The position numbers were made by a program, and so were the translations under genes. From assembly GCA_017451025.1 (NCBI GenBank), contig JAFSSM010000021.1, forward strand, positions 124,001-188,000: a stretch of DNA of 64,000 nt, read 5' to 3'. This document shows, in pieces, positions 53,259 through 63,104 of the stretch. The notes beneath the pieces were generated by a model, which ran no database searches, was not told the origin of the DNA, and was given only the letters and a program-made list of their open reading frames with translations. Source of the DNA: Synergistaceae bacterium. GTDB lineage: Bacteria; Synergistota; Synergistia; Synergistales; Aminobacteriaceae. How positions within the stretch are numbered: position 1 is the first letter of the stretch; every line of letters begins with the position of its first letter.

Positions 53259-54221
53259 ATGATTGTTGCGCGCATCACTGCCGGAATGGGCAATCAGATG
53301 TTCATGTATGCTGCAGGGCTGGCAGCTGCCCTAAGACTCAACACCGAACTTGTCTTAGATACTTCATCGTACGGTTTATTCCAATCGCAAAAATCATCCA
53401 GGAAAGACAGGCCCTATCTGCTGTCTTATTTTCCGGAAATAACTGAACGCAAGGCATCGTTCGCGGACACATGGAAATTGTCTCCTGGTATGACTATGCT
53501 GAATATCCTGACAATCTGGCCAATCAAGAGCCATCATTTCTTCAGGCGATTATTGCGAAAAGCCTTAACGTCCACCAATCTGGCACCTGTCATTCATGAA
53601 AGTATTGTAAATATTCCAGAAGATGTCCCTTTCCCTTATCCGTACAAGTTTTCGAGAATATATATCCAAAATAAGGCTCATGACGATAAACTTAAACAGC
53701 TTCCCGACAATACATGCCTTGTAGGATATTGGGAATCAGAAGACTATTTTGCTGATTATGCCGATGCTGTGCGCAGAAAATTCCGTTTCCCGTCAGAATG
53801 TTTTGACCCTGTGCTTGCCGAAAAAGTAAGGTCTTGCAACTCTGTAGCGGTTCACGTACGCAGAGGAGATAAAGTAAAAGAAGATGATTCTCAGGCTTCC
53901 AACATTTCCTACCTAAAACATGCCTTCGAGAAAATAGCCAGCCTTACGAGAAATCCAGAGTTCTTTGTGTTCAGTGATGATCTGGACTGGTGCAGAGAAA
54001 ATTTGCGCAAAGCATTTGAGGCGGAATACAACTTCATAGAAAGCCAGACTCCTCCGCAGGATATGGCATTGATGAGTATATGCAGGCACATAATCATGGC
54101 ACCCAGCTCATTTTCGTGGTGGGGTGCATGGCTCAATGAAAACGAACAGAAAATTATAATTGCTCCGAAATACAGGATGAACATGAACTGGCATTTACGA
54201 GGGGCAATAATTGTAGAATAA
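53259..54221 (+). CDS. GT11 family alpha-1,2-fucosyltransferase
   Basis: 320 residues from ATG 53259; a GTG four codons earlier is possible and no clear ribosome site is seen for either. Transfers fucose from GDP-fucose to surface glycans. Seen: ITAGMGNQMFMYAAG nucleotide-sugar N-terminus, the GT11 motif VAVHVRRGDKV (about residue 198) and SSFSWWGAWL near the C-terminus. By eye the gene is richer in A/T than its neighbours, suggesting transfer. Preceded by the repeat-containing promoter region, a setting typical of phase-variable glycosyltransferases. Confidence 0.9.
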   Translation: MIVARITAGMGNQMFMYAAGLAAALRLNTELVLDTSSYGLFQSQKSSRKDRPYLLSYFPEITERKASFADTWKLSPGMTMLNILTIWPIKSHHFFRRLLRKALTSTNLAPVIHESIVNIPEDVPFPYPYKFSRIYIQNKAHDDKLKQLPDNTCLVGYWESEDYFADYADAVRRKFRFPSECFDPVLAEKVRSCNSVAVHVRRGDKVKEDDSQASNISYLKHAFEKIASLTRNPEFFVFSDDLDWCRENLRKAFEAEYNFIESQTPPQDMALMSICRHIIMAPSSFSWWGAWLNENEQKIIIAPKYRMNMNWHLRGAIIVE

Positions 54222-54235
54222 GGCACAAAAATATT

Positions 54236-54258
54236 CCCCCTGCCTCATCAACAGGGGG
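54236..54258. terminator. terminator between fucosyltransferase and pgi
   Basis: Perfect CCCCCTG / CAGGGGG stem, 9-nt loop. On the minus strand it is followed by AATATTTTTG, so it mainly serves pgi; on the plus strand it follows the fucosyltransferase by 14 nt. Confidence 0.75.
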
Positions 54259-54273
54259 ACGTTCTTTATCTCT

Positions 54274-55581
54274 CTACTTTCCGGGCTTGCCTAACAGCTT
54301 AAACATATTCGCCTTGTAGAACTCAACGCCAGGCTGGTTGAACGGATTTATCCCCAGAATATACCCGCTCACTCCGCACGCAAACTCGAAGAAGTAGAAC
54401 AGTTCTCCTAATGACCGCTCATCCTGTGCAGGCATACTCACCATCAGGTTTGCAACCCCGCCGTCAACATGTGCCGCAATCGTTCCCTTCATTGCACACT
54501 GGTTCACGTAGCTCATGTTCTTTCCGGCCAAGTAGTTCAGGCCGTCAAGATCGTTATCCTGAGCCTTCAGCACAAAGTCCTTGCGCGGAGTCTCAATGTT
54601 CATGACAGTCTCGAACATGATTCTTGCACCGTCCTGTATGAACTGGCCCATCGAGTGCAGGTCCGTCGTCAGGTCAACGCTCGCAGGGAATATCCCGTGC
54701 TGATCCTTGCCCTCGCTCTCACCGTAAAGCTGCTTCCACCACTCGGAGATATAGTGCATAGCCGGCTCGTAGTTCGCCAGAATCTCGACGTTCTTTCCCT
54801 TGCGGAGCATTATGTTCCTGAGTGCCGCATACTGAAGTGCAGGGTTCGACTCGAACGGCTGATTGAGTGCAGCTTCACGTCCTGCCGCAGCACCCGCCAT
54901 CAGTGCGTCAATGTCCGCACCGCTCACGGCGATAGGCAGAAGTCCCACAGCAGTAAGCACCGAGAAACGCCCGCCTACGTCATCAGGGATCACGAAGCAC
55001 TCGTAGCCTTCAGTGTCAGCAAGAGTCTTCAGTGCACCTCGTGCCTTGTCGGTCGTCGCGTAGATCCTCTTGGCCGCGCCCTGCTGGCCGTACTTCTTGA
55101 TGAGCAGTTCACGGAAAACACGGAAGGCTATTGCGGTCTCGGTGGTTGTTCCGGACTTGGATATTACATTGATGGAAAAATCCTTGCCCTCGAGAAGATC
55201 AATCACGTCCTGAATGTACGTGCCGTTCATGCTGTTGCCGATGTAGTATATCTGCGGAGTTTTTCTCGCTTCCTTGCTCTGCTCGTTGTAGAAACCGTGA
55301 CGCAGGAACTCGATAGCCGCACGTGCTCCCAAGTACGAGCCGCCGATGCCAGCAACAAGCAGAACGTCAGAGTCGCTCTGTATCCTCTTGGCCGCCATCT
55401 TGATGCGGTTGAACTCTTCCTTGTCGTAGTTGACGGGAAGGTCTATCCAGCCGAGAAAATCATTGCCCTCACCTTTGCGGGACTTGAGGCGTTCTGCGGC
55501 ATTGAGAGCAATAACCTTCATGCTCTCGACTTCATGGTCGCGCACAAACTTTGATGCATTGGAATAGTCAAAGCCTATCAT
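54274..55581 (-). CDS. pgi: glucose-6-phosphate isomerase
   Basis: 435 residues, the short bacterial form. Interconverts glucose-6-phosphate and fructose-6-phosphate. Seen: [11 protein letters not shown] (about 79), SKSGTTTET (about 142), [16 protein letters not shown] (about 203) and the late active-site region [16 protein letters not shown] ribosome site, single-gene unit. Confidence 0.94.
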   Translation of the reverse strand: MIGFDYSNASKFVRDHEVESMKVIALNAAERLKSRKGEGNDFLGWIDLPVNYDKEEFNRIKMAAKRIQSDSDVLLVAGIGGSYLGARAAIEFLRHGFYNEQSKEARKTPQIYYIGNSMNGTYIQDVIDLLEGKDFSINVISKSGTTTETAIAFRVFRELLIKKYGQQGAAKRIYATTDKARGALKTLADTEGYECFVIPDDVGGRFSVLTAVGLLPIAVSGADIDALMAGAAAGREAALNQPFESNPALQYAALRNIMLRKGKNVEILANYEPAMHYISEWWKQLYGESEGKDQHGIFPASVDLTTDLHSMGQFIQDGARIMFETVMNIETPRKDFVLKAQDNDLDGLNYLAGKNMSYVNQCAMKGTIAAHVDGGVANLMVSMPAQDERSLGELFYFFEFACGVSGYILGINPFNQPGVEFYKANMFKLLGKPGK

Positions 55582-55634
55582 GAATGAATCCTCCTGTAAA
55601 ATTTTTCGGGAATGCCTATATTTTACGACTGAAT

Positions 55635-57251
55635 CTATTCTGTGTAAGCTGTGCCGTTGACGTAAAGTGTATAGCTCCCTGTGTTAATTTTGCCGTTGTT
55701 CGCCAGACTTGAGACATAGGAATTGCCGGTGAGCGTCCAGGTCGAGCCTTCCTGAATAGTTACACTCACACTGCCTGCCTGCCCTGAAGTGTTGACAGCA
55801 CCGTTGAAGATTGAGCTGTTGGTCATGTTCAGCGTGAGGGACGATAAGTTGTCGATGAGCATATCTCCCGTAATGGTCTGGCCGTCAGCGTTCAGAGTAA
55901 CTTTTCCGCCGTTGCTTGAGCCTCCCCATTTCTGGCCCTCTGCTCGCAGGAAATACCCTGAAGCGTCGGTGTTCGCAATCTCTACTCCCGAAAGAGTTAT
56001 TGTCGTCGTGGTGTTGGTTACACAGAAAATATCACCCTGCACATTCGTGATGCTTCCGTCGGTCATCTTGAAAGAGCTTGATCCGTTTGACGCATCGCCG
56101 GACATCGACTGATAGATGAGCACTGCCTGGTAGGTTGAGTCGTTGCCGTTCTTCTGGTTGTGGTTAGCGTTAAGGGTGGAATCAGTGAGAGTAACGGAGT
56201 TTCCGCCCTCAATCACGACTACCTGCGATACGTTAGCGATAAGTTTTACATCAGAGCCGGTTATCTCCGCAGTTGAGTAGATTGCAGGAGAACCGCGTCC
56301 GCTGGTGGTGTAAGTTCCTCCGCTGACGTTCACAGTACCTCCGCCGCTGTCAGAACGTATTGCCGCAGAAGAACCTCCTGATGTTGTGATAGTGAGATTG
56401 CTTGCGTTCATGACCCCGCCGCCTGTCGTCATAATTCCGCCGGAGTTGTTCTTCGTGGTGGTTATTGTCGAATCGGAGATAGTTATTGTAGTTCCGTCGC
56501 CGGTGTTGCCGCTTCTGTTGGAGTTGCTACCGCCGTAAGAGAATACAGCGTTTCCGCCCACAGCGTCGGAAGTTATCGTTGCGCCTGTGATTGTGAGGTT
56601 AGCTCCGCCCTTCGCGAGGACTGCGGCGTTCGTGCCGGTCCAGTCGTAGCCGCTTGTGCCGTCGCTTGAACCTGTAGCGTCGCCGGTTTTGGTGACGGTG
56701 ATGTTCGTGTAGGTTTCGGTCTTCCCTGAAACAAGGAGAGCGTTCTTCATGGATTCGGTCTCCGAGAAAACTTCTCCTGTTTCTGTATTGATTGGCGTAG
56801 TATCCACACTTTCAGGAACAACGCTCACGTCTTCGCTCTCAACTTCATTGACATCCTGACTCTCCGGAGGTTCGGCAGTTGTCGGTGTCTGAACCGGGAG
56901 CTGATCTTCCGGCGTGGTCGGAGGTATAGGAACCATATCATCGCTTGCCGGTGTGGGAGGAATCGGCTCGTAAGGATATTGCTCTCCACTTGTAGGCGTG
57001 GGCATCGGTAACGGTACGGGCTGATCTGCACTGCTCACAGGCGGAGCAGGGGTGTTATCCGGAGCAGGCACAAAATCCCCGCTCTGAGGATCCGGAGCTA
57101 CGGGAGCAACCGGAGAAGGAGTAATATCCTCGCTCTGAGCGTTGGGGGTTTCTTCGTCGGCAAAGTAATTATTGTTGGAACTGCCGCATCCCGAAAATGC
57201 AAACACCGCCAATGCCATCAGGAACAGGCACAAAAACTTGCTGTTCTTCAT
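55635..57251 (-). CDS. proline-rich lipoprotein with beta-helix-like passenger
   Basis: 538 residues from ATG 57251. Signal peptide with lipobox FSGC (Cys about 22), a Pro/Thr/Ser-rich stalk (about 35-165) with phrases like [16 protein letters not shown], then a Gly/Ser/Thr-rich region (about 200-538) of strand-turn repeats ([42 protein letters not shown]) expected to form a right-handed beta-helix. It looks like a surface stalk-and-adhesin protein. Starts 2 nt after the aminotransferase stop and uses an AGGAGG inside it, so the two are translationally coupled. Confidence 0.82.
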   Translation of the reverse strand: MKNSKFLCLFLMALAVFAFSGCGSSNNNYFADEETPNAQSEDITPSPVAPVAPDPQSGDFVPAPDNTPAPPVSSADQPVPLPMPTPTSGEQYPYEPIPPTPASDDMVPIPPTTPEDQLPVQTPTTAEPPESQDVNEVESEDVSVVPESVDTTPINTETGEVFSETESMKNALLVSGKTETYTNITVTKTGDATGSSDGTSGYDWTGTNAAVLAKGGANLTITGATITSDAVGGNAVFSYGGSNSNRSGNTGDGTTITISDSTITTTKNNSGGIMTTGGGVMNASNLTITTSGGSSAAIRSDSGGGTVNVSGGTYTTSGRGSPAIYSTAEITGSDVKLIANVSQVVVIEGGNSVTLTDSTLNANHNQKNGNDSTYQAVLIYQSMSGDASNGSSSFKMTDGSITNVQGDIFCVTNTTTTITLSGVEIANTDASGYFLRAEGQKWGGSSNGGKVTLNADGQTITGDMLIDNLSSLTLNMTNSSIFNGAVNTSGQAGSVSVTIQEGSTWTLTGNSYVSSLANNGKINTGSYTLYVNGTAYTE

Positions 57252-57253
57252 CG

Positions 57254-58405
57254 CTAAAACCTCCTGCAAAACTCTTCCATTTTGTCCATCGACTTGCTTA
57301 GAGCCTCCATCGACTGGGTGCAGGCTATCCGCAAATACCCCTCTCCTGTCGCACCGAAGGCACTTCCAGGCAGAACAGCTACATGTGCTTCGTTGAGGAG
57401 CTGCCATACAAATTCTTCACTCGTAAGGCCCGTTTCCCTGATGTCCGGGAAAAGATAGAATGCTCCTTCCGCAGAATGGCACTTAACGCCGTTCATCGCA
57501 TTTAGCCTCTGCTCTACCATCTTCATGCGCTCACCGAAAATTGCCGCGCGTGCTTTGACCTTCTCGTCCTGAGTGTTCAGGGCATAGGCCGCCGCAAACT
57601 GCGATAATGTGTTCACGCCGTAAGTCTGGTACGACGAGAGGACACACATTGTGCTGATTACGTTCTGGGGAGCGAAAAGATAGCCGATCCTCCAGCCGGT
57701 CATGCAGTGGCTCTTCGAGACTCCGGAAGCAAGGAGTGTACGCTCCTTCATGCCCGGAATATTGGCGAAGCACTCATGTTTGCCGTTGAAGACCATAGAC
57801 TCGTAAATCTCGTCGCTTAGGACGAAAAGGTCTCTCTCCTGCACAAACTCCGCAATTTCTTCAAGCTGTTTGCGGGTTGCGACTCTTCCTGAAGGATTGC
57901 CGGGGTAATTCAGGATTATTGCCCTCGTTCTGGGGGTTGCCGCCGCACGAAGCTCGTCGATGCTCGGTGCAAAGTTATTCTCCTCGCGCGTGTGAATGTA
58001 CACAGGAACTCCGCCGTTGCCGCGAATCTGAGCGTCGTAGCACGTGAAGTACGGCTCAATCAGCAGCACTTCATCGCCAGGATTCAGCAGAGCACCGAAC
58101 GCCAGCCACGGAATATGAAGTCCGCCGACGGAGATGTACACTTCATCAGGAGAAGCCTTGAATCCGTGATGTCTCTCCCAGTATGCACAGGCCGCCTCGC
58201 GAACTTCACGATAGCCCTGAAGCGGAGGGTAATGCGTGTAACCGTCTTTTGCTGCTTTTGCCGCCGCATCAACTATGTCGGGTTCGGTTACGAAGTCGGG
58301 TTCGCCAATGCTGAGGTTGAGCACGTCGTTCATCTTCTCGATGGCCTGAAACACTCGCACCATCCCTGAAGGCTTCTGTTCGCTGAATTTCTTTGCCAGT
58401 TCCAT
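57254..58405 (-). CDS. class I/II PLP-dependent aminotransferase
   Basis: 383 residues from ATG 58405 (AAGGAG nine nt upstream; GTG 58417 touches the ribosome site and is unlikely). Seen: LSIGEPDFVTEP, YTHYPPLQGYREVREA, ILNYPGNPSGRV, the PLP lysine in GVSKSHCMTGWRIGY (about 230) and YLRIACTQS. Fold-type I aspartate/aromatic aminotransferase group; substrate not decided. Coupled to the lipoprotein downstream. Confidence 0.9.
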   Translation of the reverse strand: MELAKKFSEQKPSGMVRVFQAIEKMNDVLNLSIGEPDFVTEPDIVDAAAKAAKDGYTHYPPLQGYREVREAACAYWERHHGFKASPDEVYISVGGLHIPWLAFGALLNPGDEVLLIEPYFTCYDAQIRGNGGVPVYIHTREENNFAPSIDELRAAATPRTRAIILNYPGNPSGRVATRKQLEEIAEFVQERDLFVLSDEIYESMVFNGKHECFANIPGMKERTLLASGVSKSHCMTGWRIGYLFAPQNVISTMCVLSSYQTYGVNTLSQFAAAYALNTQDEKVKARAAIFGERMKMVEQRLNAMNGVKCHSAEGAFYLFPDIRETGLTSEEFVWQLLNEAHVAVLPGSAFGATGEGYLRIACTQSMEALSKSMDKMEEFCRRF

Positions 58406-58429
58406 AAAGTTAATCACTCCTTAATTTAT

Positions 58430-60121
58430 TTACCACTTGAACGGCCAGAACCGTATTAATGGCTTTTTGTTTTTTGCGGGTTTATTGTCGGCAGATTGAG
58501 GTGTTATATCAATTTCCGGCTCACTCTTGAAGGATTTTCCCTCAGAGAGTATCAGGCTGACATACATTGCCTGCGCGTACAGTTCCCCTTTTTCTGCGGC
58601 CTTGAAGTACAAGGATTTTGCCAGTTCAGGATAGTCATCAACTCCCCAGCCGTAAAGATACATATCTGCTAGCATAATGAACGCTAATGCATTTTTATCC
58701 TCCGAGTAAACTTTCAGCAAGGGCATAATTACGGCATAATCCCTTGATACCTCATCACCCGATACTGCCTGACTCTCAGCAAGTGCACATATCTCCGCAA
58801 ATTCCGGAGGCTCTGCCTTTCTCTGCAGGCTGATTCTCAGTGCGTGAGTCTCTGCCGGAGTTCTCTTGCGGAGTCTCAGTGCCTCAAGTGCTCCCTCCCT
58901 GTCGTCGAGGCAGTCTGCAATCATGAATATCTTTCTTCTGTCCGAACTGCTGACGTTTTCCGCAAGCTCATTCAGTTTCAGCAGCCTGGAAGTCTCGCTC
59001 ATCAAAACTTCCGCCGGAACATTAAGCCTCATGCTCTGAAGAATAGCACCGCTGAGTTCATGTTCATATCCGAAGTCAAGATTTATCTGTGTGCAGAGAA
59101 TCCCGGTCTCCTTTTCGCCCAAAGCATAATACACAGCCCCGGCAAAAAGATTATTCGCCCAATCATCACGCATTGTGTTTTCACGCATTATGTCCGCAAT
59201 GTCTAGGGCCTTCTGCCTCGTCTCTTCATCTTGAGGCAGTCCGTCCTTCAACAGCATATTTATCCTGTATTTGGAGACTTCCAGCTTGTAGGGGTCTTTC
59301 CTGAGTACCGGCCTCCACACTTCATCGAACTTCGCAAAGCTCCTCTCTGCCTCGAAATCATCGCCTGTCTCCAGAGCAGTCCTTGCACAGTAATACCAGT
59401 AGGGTGGATAAACTCGGAAGTCATCCTCTAATGCTTTGAGCATACGCAATCTTCGTGAAGCTGTGTCGGGTTCATCGACTGCACTGTAGAAATCGTCCAT
59501 AGCTTTCTGCACAAGCCTGAACTCATCAGGAAGGTGATACTTGTTCAGGAGATTCCATGAGGATGCGAGCAATTGCTTCTGCATGTCGTTGAAGTCGGCC
59601 AAGTCGTTAGTGCTTAGGCGTGCAGTCTCTGTGTCGAAGTCGAAGGAGTAAGAATCTCCGGTGTTGTACTTGAAGTAGCTTGCGGCACATGCTCCGGCGA
59701 GCCGTCCAAGTCCGCGAGTAAATGAGCTTATTCCTGTTTCGCCGGTGAGCATTTTCCGGGAATTTTCCGCCATCTCAGACAATGCGGACTTAATGTTTCT
59801 GCGGCTCTGGCTGTCGAAATTTTTTCGCAGACGTTCTTCTTCTTTTTGCCGCAGTCTCTTGTTCTGCGCAACGTCAAGCAATTTCTTGTACAGTTCTGTA
59901 ATTTCCGGGTCTGAACGGATATTGCCGATACTAAGATTGTTGATGATGTTCTGGTATTCCTGCTCAAGAATTATTCTGTCCTGCGTAGATACTATCCTGT
60001 GAACTGAGACTGCCGCCATATTCAGGGCAAGCATTGTGTGCTGGGGATCATAATATTCTTCTGAGTGAACAGGTTGTGCCAGCATCAACATACCCACCAC
60101 AAATAACGCTGCATTCTTCAA
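58430..60121 (-). CDS. secreted Sel1-repeat protein
   Basis: 563 residues, TTG start nine nt after AGGAGG. Signal peptide (about 1-20, cleavage near VHS/EE), a helical coiled-coil region rich in Arg/Lys/Glu (about 85-115), and helical repeats; near the C-terminus LADMYLYGWGVDDYPELAKSLY matches the Sel1/TPR-like repeat. Likely periplasmic scaffold or peptide-binding role; no enzyme motif seen. The ribosome site lies in the remnant of the endonuclease gene upstream. Confidence 0.75.
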   Translation of the reverse strand: MKNAALFVVGMLMLAQPVHSEEYYDPQHTMLALNMAAVSVHRIVSTQDRIILEQEYQNIINNLSIGNIRSDPEITELYKKLLDVAQNKRLRQKEEERLRKNFDSQSRRNIKSALSEMAENSRKMLTGETGISSFTRGLGRLAGACAASYFKYNTGDSYSFDFDTETARLSTNDLADFNDMQKQLLASSWNLLNKYHLPDEFRLVQKAMDDFYSAVDEPDTASRRLRMLKALEDDFRVYPPYWYYCARTALETGDDFEAERSFAKFDEVWRPVLRKDPYKLEVSKYRINMLLKDGLPQDEETRQKALDIADIMRENTMRDDWANNLFAGAVYYALGEKETGILCTQINLDFGYEHELSGAILQSMRLNVPAEVLMSETSRLLKLNELAENVSSSDRRKIFMIADCLDDREGALEALRLRKRTPAETHALRISLQRKAEPPEFAEICALAESQAVSGDEVSRDYAVIMPLLKVYSEDKNALAFIMLADMYLYGWGVDDYPELAKSLYFKAAEKGELYAQAMYVSLILSEGKSFKSEPEIDITPQSADNKPAKNKKPLIRFWPFKW

Positions 60122-60604
60122 ATGTGATTACCTCCTATAATAGATGCTATTCGTCCGTGCATAGGTTCGGCAGTAACTACGGCTATATAGAGATACTTGC
60201 GTAAAGGATTGGAGTTGTCCCGCAAGCTGTATATTCTCGCGGATGAGGTTATTCAACGCCGCCAGATGTTCATACTGCGCAAAATCACTAGCCTTCACTC
60301 CGCGCCTGACAGTCCACTTACCCGGCCTCAAAGCATTGAGTTTCAGAAAAGTATCCTGCAAAAATTCAGACACAAGGACTTCAAACTGCCGCCCCAAAGT
60401 CTGACCCGAAATTTTGCCCGCCGTGTGAAGCCCGCGTCTGCATTCCTGCGAAATGATTTCTGCCGTCCTGAGTGCTATTGCCTTCGATGACGCGCTCGAA
60501 GTGTCCGCGTTAGACACACAGCCTCCCGAAACAGTTAATGTGTCTGTATCAATAAGCCTGCTGTGAAAAATTTTTCTGGCCTCAGTAATCAACGCCTCAT
60601 TCAT
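60118..60604 (-). pseudogene. decayed NgoMIV-like type II restriction endonuclease
   Basis: The first frame (158 residues, 60604 to 60128) matches the N-terminal half of NgoMIV-type enzymes: IFHSRLIDTDTL, VSNADTSS, GQTLGRQFEVLVSEF, LRPGKWTV, YEHLAALNNLI. At about 60175 the match breaks, and another frame continues IAVVTAEPMHGRIASII, which corresponds to a much later part of the enzyme (VVVTAEP...RI-SI), before ending at 60118. So the middle with the metal-binding catalytic residues is deleted and the C-terminus is lost. Overlaps the methyltransferase by 8 bases. Almost certainly inactive. Confidence 0.8.
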
Positions 60605-61532
60605 TAACCAAGCACCTCACTATCTCCCGTCCTACAGCCTCAGCAACAGGAGGAGGAAAAGCATTGCCTATCATCCGGCACGTTGCAGTCTTCTTTGCAC
60701 TGAACGTCCACGTGTCAGGGAAGCCCTGAATCCGTGCAAGCATTCTCGGAGTTAAACGTATAGGGCCTGTATATCCCGGTTCAGGAGCTTCATCCGCAAC
60801 TCCTGCTCCGTCAACTCCCATTGATGCCCACGCTTTGCGCGCTCTCACTGGCCCGAGATCCGGCCCTCCGTGTTTCTTGGAGCCTCCCACAATTGCAGGT
60901 GCAGGTTTACTCGCCCGTTCTGCCCATTCATCCGCACCTTCCCATCCTCTGGACGCAACAAGATCATGCAGTGCTTCCCCAGCTGTTACGACTCTGCTGT
61001 TTCCTTCGGGGAATGCAAACAATGTATTCTGGTCATTTCTTAAGCATACTATCACCACACGAAGCCTTGACTGCGGCACTCCGTAATGTGAGGCATTCAG
61101 AAGATTGATGTATACCGTGTAGCCGAGAGACTCTATGCTGTTCAGAATTTCCGTCCTGTAATCATCGAACGCCCTGCCAAGAAATCCGCGCACATTCTCC
61201 AGCATTACGGCTCTCGGGTTAATCTCGCGTATCAGCCTTACAGCTTCAGGGAACAAATCGCGCTCGTCATTCCTGCCTAACTGTTTACCAGCAGATGAGA
61301 ACGGCGGACAGGGCACACCTCCCGCAAGAATATCCGCACCTGCGTACTGCCTGCCGTCAAAATTCCTGACATCCCCGCAAATTACGTTCCAGTCCGGGCG
61401 GTTGCGCTTCAGGACTTCGCAGTATTCCGGCTCATACTCAACGAGTGCTGCATGTGAGAATCCCGCACGCTCAAGCCCTAGAGCCTGACCTCCTGCACCT
61501 GCACAAATTTCAACACAAGATAATCCGCTCAT
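60597..61532 (-). CDS. DNA (cytosine-5) methyltransferase, NgoMIV/NaeI group
   Basis: 311 residues from ATG 61532. Seen: motif I CVEICAGAGGQALGLERAG, motif IV GGVPCPPFS with catalytic Cys about 75, motif VI LENVRGF, motif VIII GVPQSRLRVV, and a target-recognition region with GGSKKHGGPDLGP and RARKAWA, resembling methyltransferases of GCCGGC systems. Target GCCGGC is inferred from that and from the neighbouring endonuclease remnant. Should be an orphan enzyme now. Confidence 0.88.
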   Translation of the reverse strand: MSGLSCVEICAGAGGQALGLERAGFSHAALVEYEPEYCEVLKRNRPDWNVICGDVRNFDGRQYAGADILAGGVPCPPFSSAGKQLGRNDERDLFPEAVRLIREINPRAVMLENVRGFLGRAFDDYRTEILNSIESLGYTVYINLLNASHYGVPQSRLRVVIVCLRNDQNTLFAFPEGNSRVVTAGEALHDLVASRGWEGADEWAERASKPAPAIVGGSKKHGGPDLGPVRARKAWASMGVDGAGVADEAPEPGYTGPIRLTPRMLARIQGFPDTWTFSAKKTATCRMIGNAFPPPVAEAVGREIVRCLVNE

Positions 61533-61542
61533 CACTGACAAC

Positions 61543-61577
61543 AAAAAGCGGAGAAGCCTTGTTACAGACTCCTCCGC
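61543..61577 (-). terminator. rho-independent terminator after nfnB
   Basis: On the minus strand GCGGAG...CTCCGC stem, extended by GAG/CTT-type pairs, followed by TTTTTGTT. It ends the nfnA-nfnB unit before the methyltransferase. Confidence 0.75.
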
Positions 61578-61598
61578 CCCAAATTTGCCGTTATTATG

Positions 61599-63101
61599 TT
61601 ACTTTCCGGCCAAGTACTCGTTCATGCTTGCGGCCGCTCTGCGTCCCTCGCCCATCGCGAGGATGACTGTTGCAGCTCCCAGCACTATATCTCCGCCTGC
61701 CCACACTCTGGCAATGCTGGTCTTCTGGTTCTCGTCGACAATGATATTGCCGTACTTCGTGACGTTGAGGCCCTGCGTTGTCTGGGACATCAGCGGGTTG
61801 GAGTCGTTGCCCAGCGCGATAACTGCCGCGTCAATGTCGAGCACGTGCTCAGTTCCCGGAATTGCTACGGGCTTCCTTCTGCCGGAAGCATCAGGCTCGC
61901 CAAGCTCATAGCTGAGAAGCTCAACTCCGATGAGTTTACCTTTTTCGTCGCCGATGAACTTTGTGGGGTTCTCCAGGAAGTGGAAGTCTACTCCCTCTTC
62001 GAACGCGTGAGCAACTTCCTCAATTCTTGCGGGCATCTCTGCACGGGTCCTTCTGTACACGCAGTAGACCTTTTCCGCACCGAGCCTAAGTGCTGTACGT
62101 GCACCGTCCATTGCCACGTTACCGCCGCCGAAAACTGCAACTCTCTTTGCGTCGTAGAGCGGTGTATCTGCGTGGTCTCTGTCGTATGCCTTCATGAGGT
62201 TCGAGCGCGTGAGGTACTCGTTTGCGCTGAATACGCCGATTAAGTTTTCGCCCTCAATGTGCATGAATTTCGGAAGTCCTGCACCTGTCCCGATGAATGC
62301 CGCATCAAATCCCTGCTCGGTGAGTAACTGGTCAAGAGTTGCTGTGCGTCCGACAAGGAAGCTCGTCTTGAACTCAACGCCCATCTTCTTGAGGTTCTCA
62401 ACTTCTTTGGCGACAATCGCCTTCGGAAGACGGAACTCAGGAATGCCGTAAACCATAACGCCGCCGGTCTTCTGGAATGCCTCGAAGACTGTTACGCTGT
62501 GGCCTTCTCTGCGAATATCTGCCGCAACTGTGAGTCCTGCAGGGCCTGAGCCGATAACCGCTACCTTCTTCCCGGTGTCGGGCTTCGGTGTCGGGACGGA
62601 GATTAAGTTATTGGAACGCTCCCAGTCTGCGACGAAACGCTCGAGCCTTCCGATTGCAACTGCCTTCTCAGGGGACTTGAGCATCTTTCCGACGGTGCAG
62701 AAACTCTGGCACTGCTTCTCCTGCGGGCAAACGCGGCCGCATATTGCGGGAAGAAGGTTAGTGTTCTTGATGGTGTCGACTGCTCCCTTGAAGTCTCCGG
62801 CCTGAATGTGCTTGATGAACTCAGGGATAGGTACGCTGACGGGGCATCCCTTCTTGCAGGGTGCTCCTCCGCACTGAATGCACCTCTCGGCCTCAACGCG
62901 GGCCTGTGTCTCGGTGTAGCCGAGTGCAACTTCGGACATGTTCTTTGCGCGGACTACGGGGTCCTGTGAGGGCATCTCCTGCTGAGGAATTGCTGTCCTG
63001 TCCTTCGCCGCAAATTTCCCTTCGGCTTTCTTGGCCTCAATTTCTCCCCACAGCTTCGCGGCTTCTTCCTGCAAAATTTCTGTTGTCTTGTGTTCGCTCA
63101 T
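61599..63101 (-). CDS. nfnB: NfnB / glutamate synthase small-subunit-type oxidoreductase
   Basis: 500 residues. Seen: N-terminal iron-sulphur motif CIQCGGAPCKKGCPVSVP (about 96), a second Cys set CGRVCPQEKQCQ, FAD-binding VIGSGPAGLTVAAD (about 192), NADPH-binding VFGGGNVAMDGAR (about 325) and a final FAD motif WAGGDIVLGAATV. Usually annotated gltA; because the partner next door is NfnA-like, it is probably the large subunit of NADH-dependent ferredoxin:NADP+ oxidoreductase, an electron-bifurcating enzyme. No glutamate synthase large subunit is seen in the window. Confidence 0.88.
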   Translation of the reverse strand: MSEHKTTEILQEEAAKLWGEIEAKKAEGKFAAKDRTAIPQQEMPSQDPVVRAKNMSEVALGYTETQARVEAERCIQCGGAPCKKGCPVSVPIPEFIKHIQAGDFKGAVDTIKNTNLLPAICGRVCPQEKQCQSFCTVGKMLKSPEKAVAIGRLERFVADWERSNNLISVPTPKPDTGKKVAVIGSGPAGLTVAADIRREGHSVTVFEAFQKTGGVMVYGIPEFRLPKAIVAKEVENLKKMGVEFKTSFLVGRTATLDQLLTEQGFDAAFIGTGAGLPKFMHIEGENLIGVFSANEYLTRSNLMKAYDRDHADTPLYDAKRVAVFGGGNVAMDGARTALRLGAEKVYCVYRRTRAEMPARIEEVAHAFEEGVDFHFLENPTKFIGDEKGKLIGVELLSYELGEPDASGRRKPVAIPGTEHVLDIDAAVIALGNDSNPLMSQTTQGLNVTKYGNIIVDENQKTSIARVWAGGDIVLGAATVILAMGEGRRAAASMNEYLAGK

Positions 63102-63104
63102 CGT

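Noticed and set aside
54469-55554. 361-codon open frame on the plus strand opposite pgi
   Set aside because: It lies wholly antisense to a clear glucose-6-phosphate isomerase, has no recognisable motif and no ribosome site; long antisense frames are common in this codon usage.
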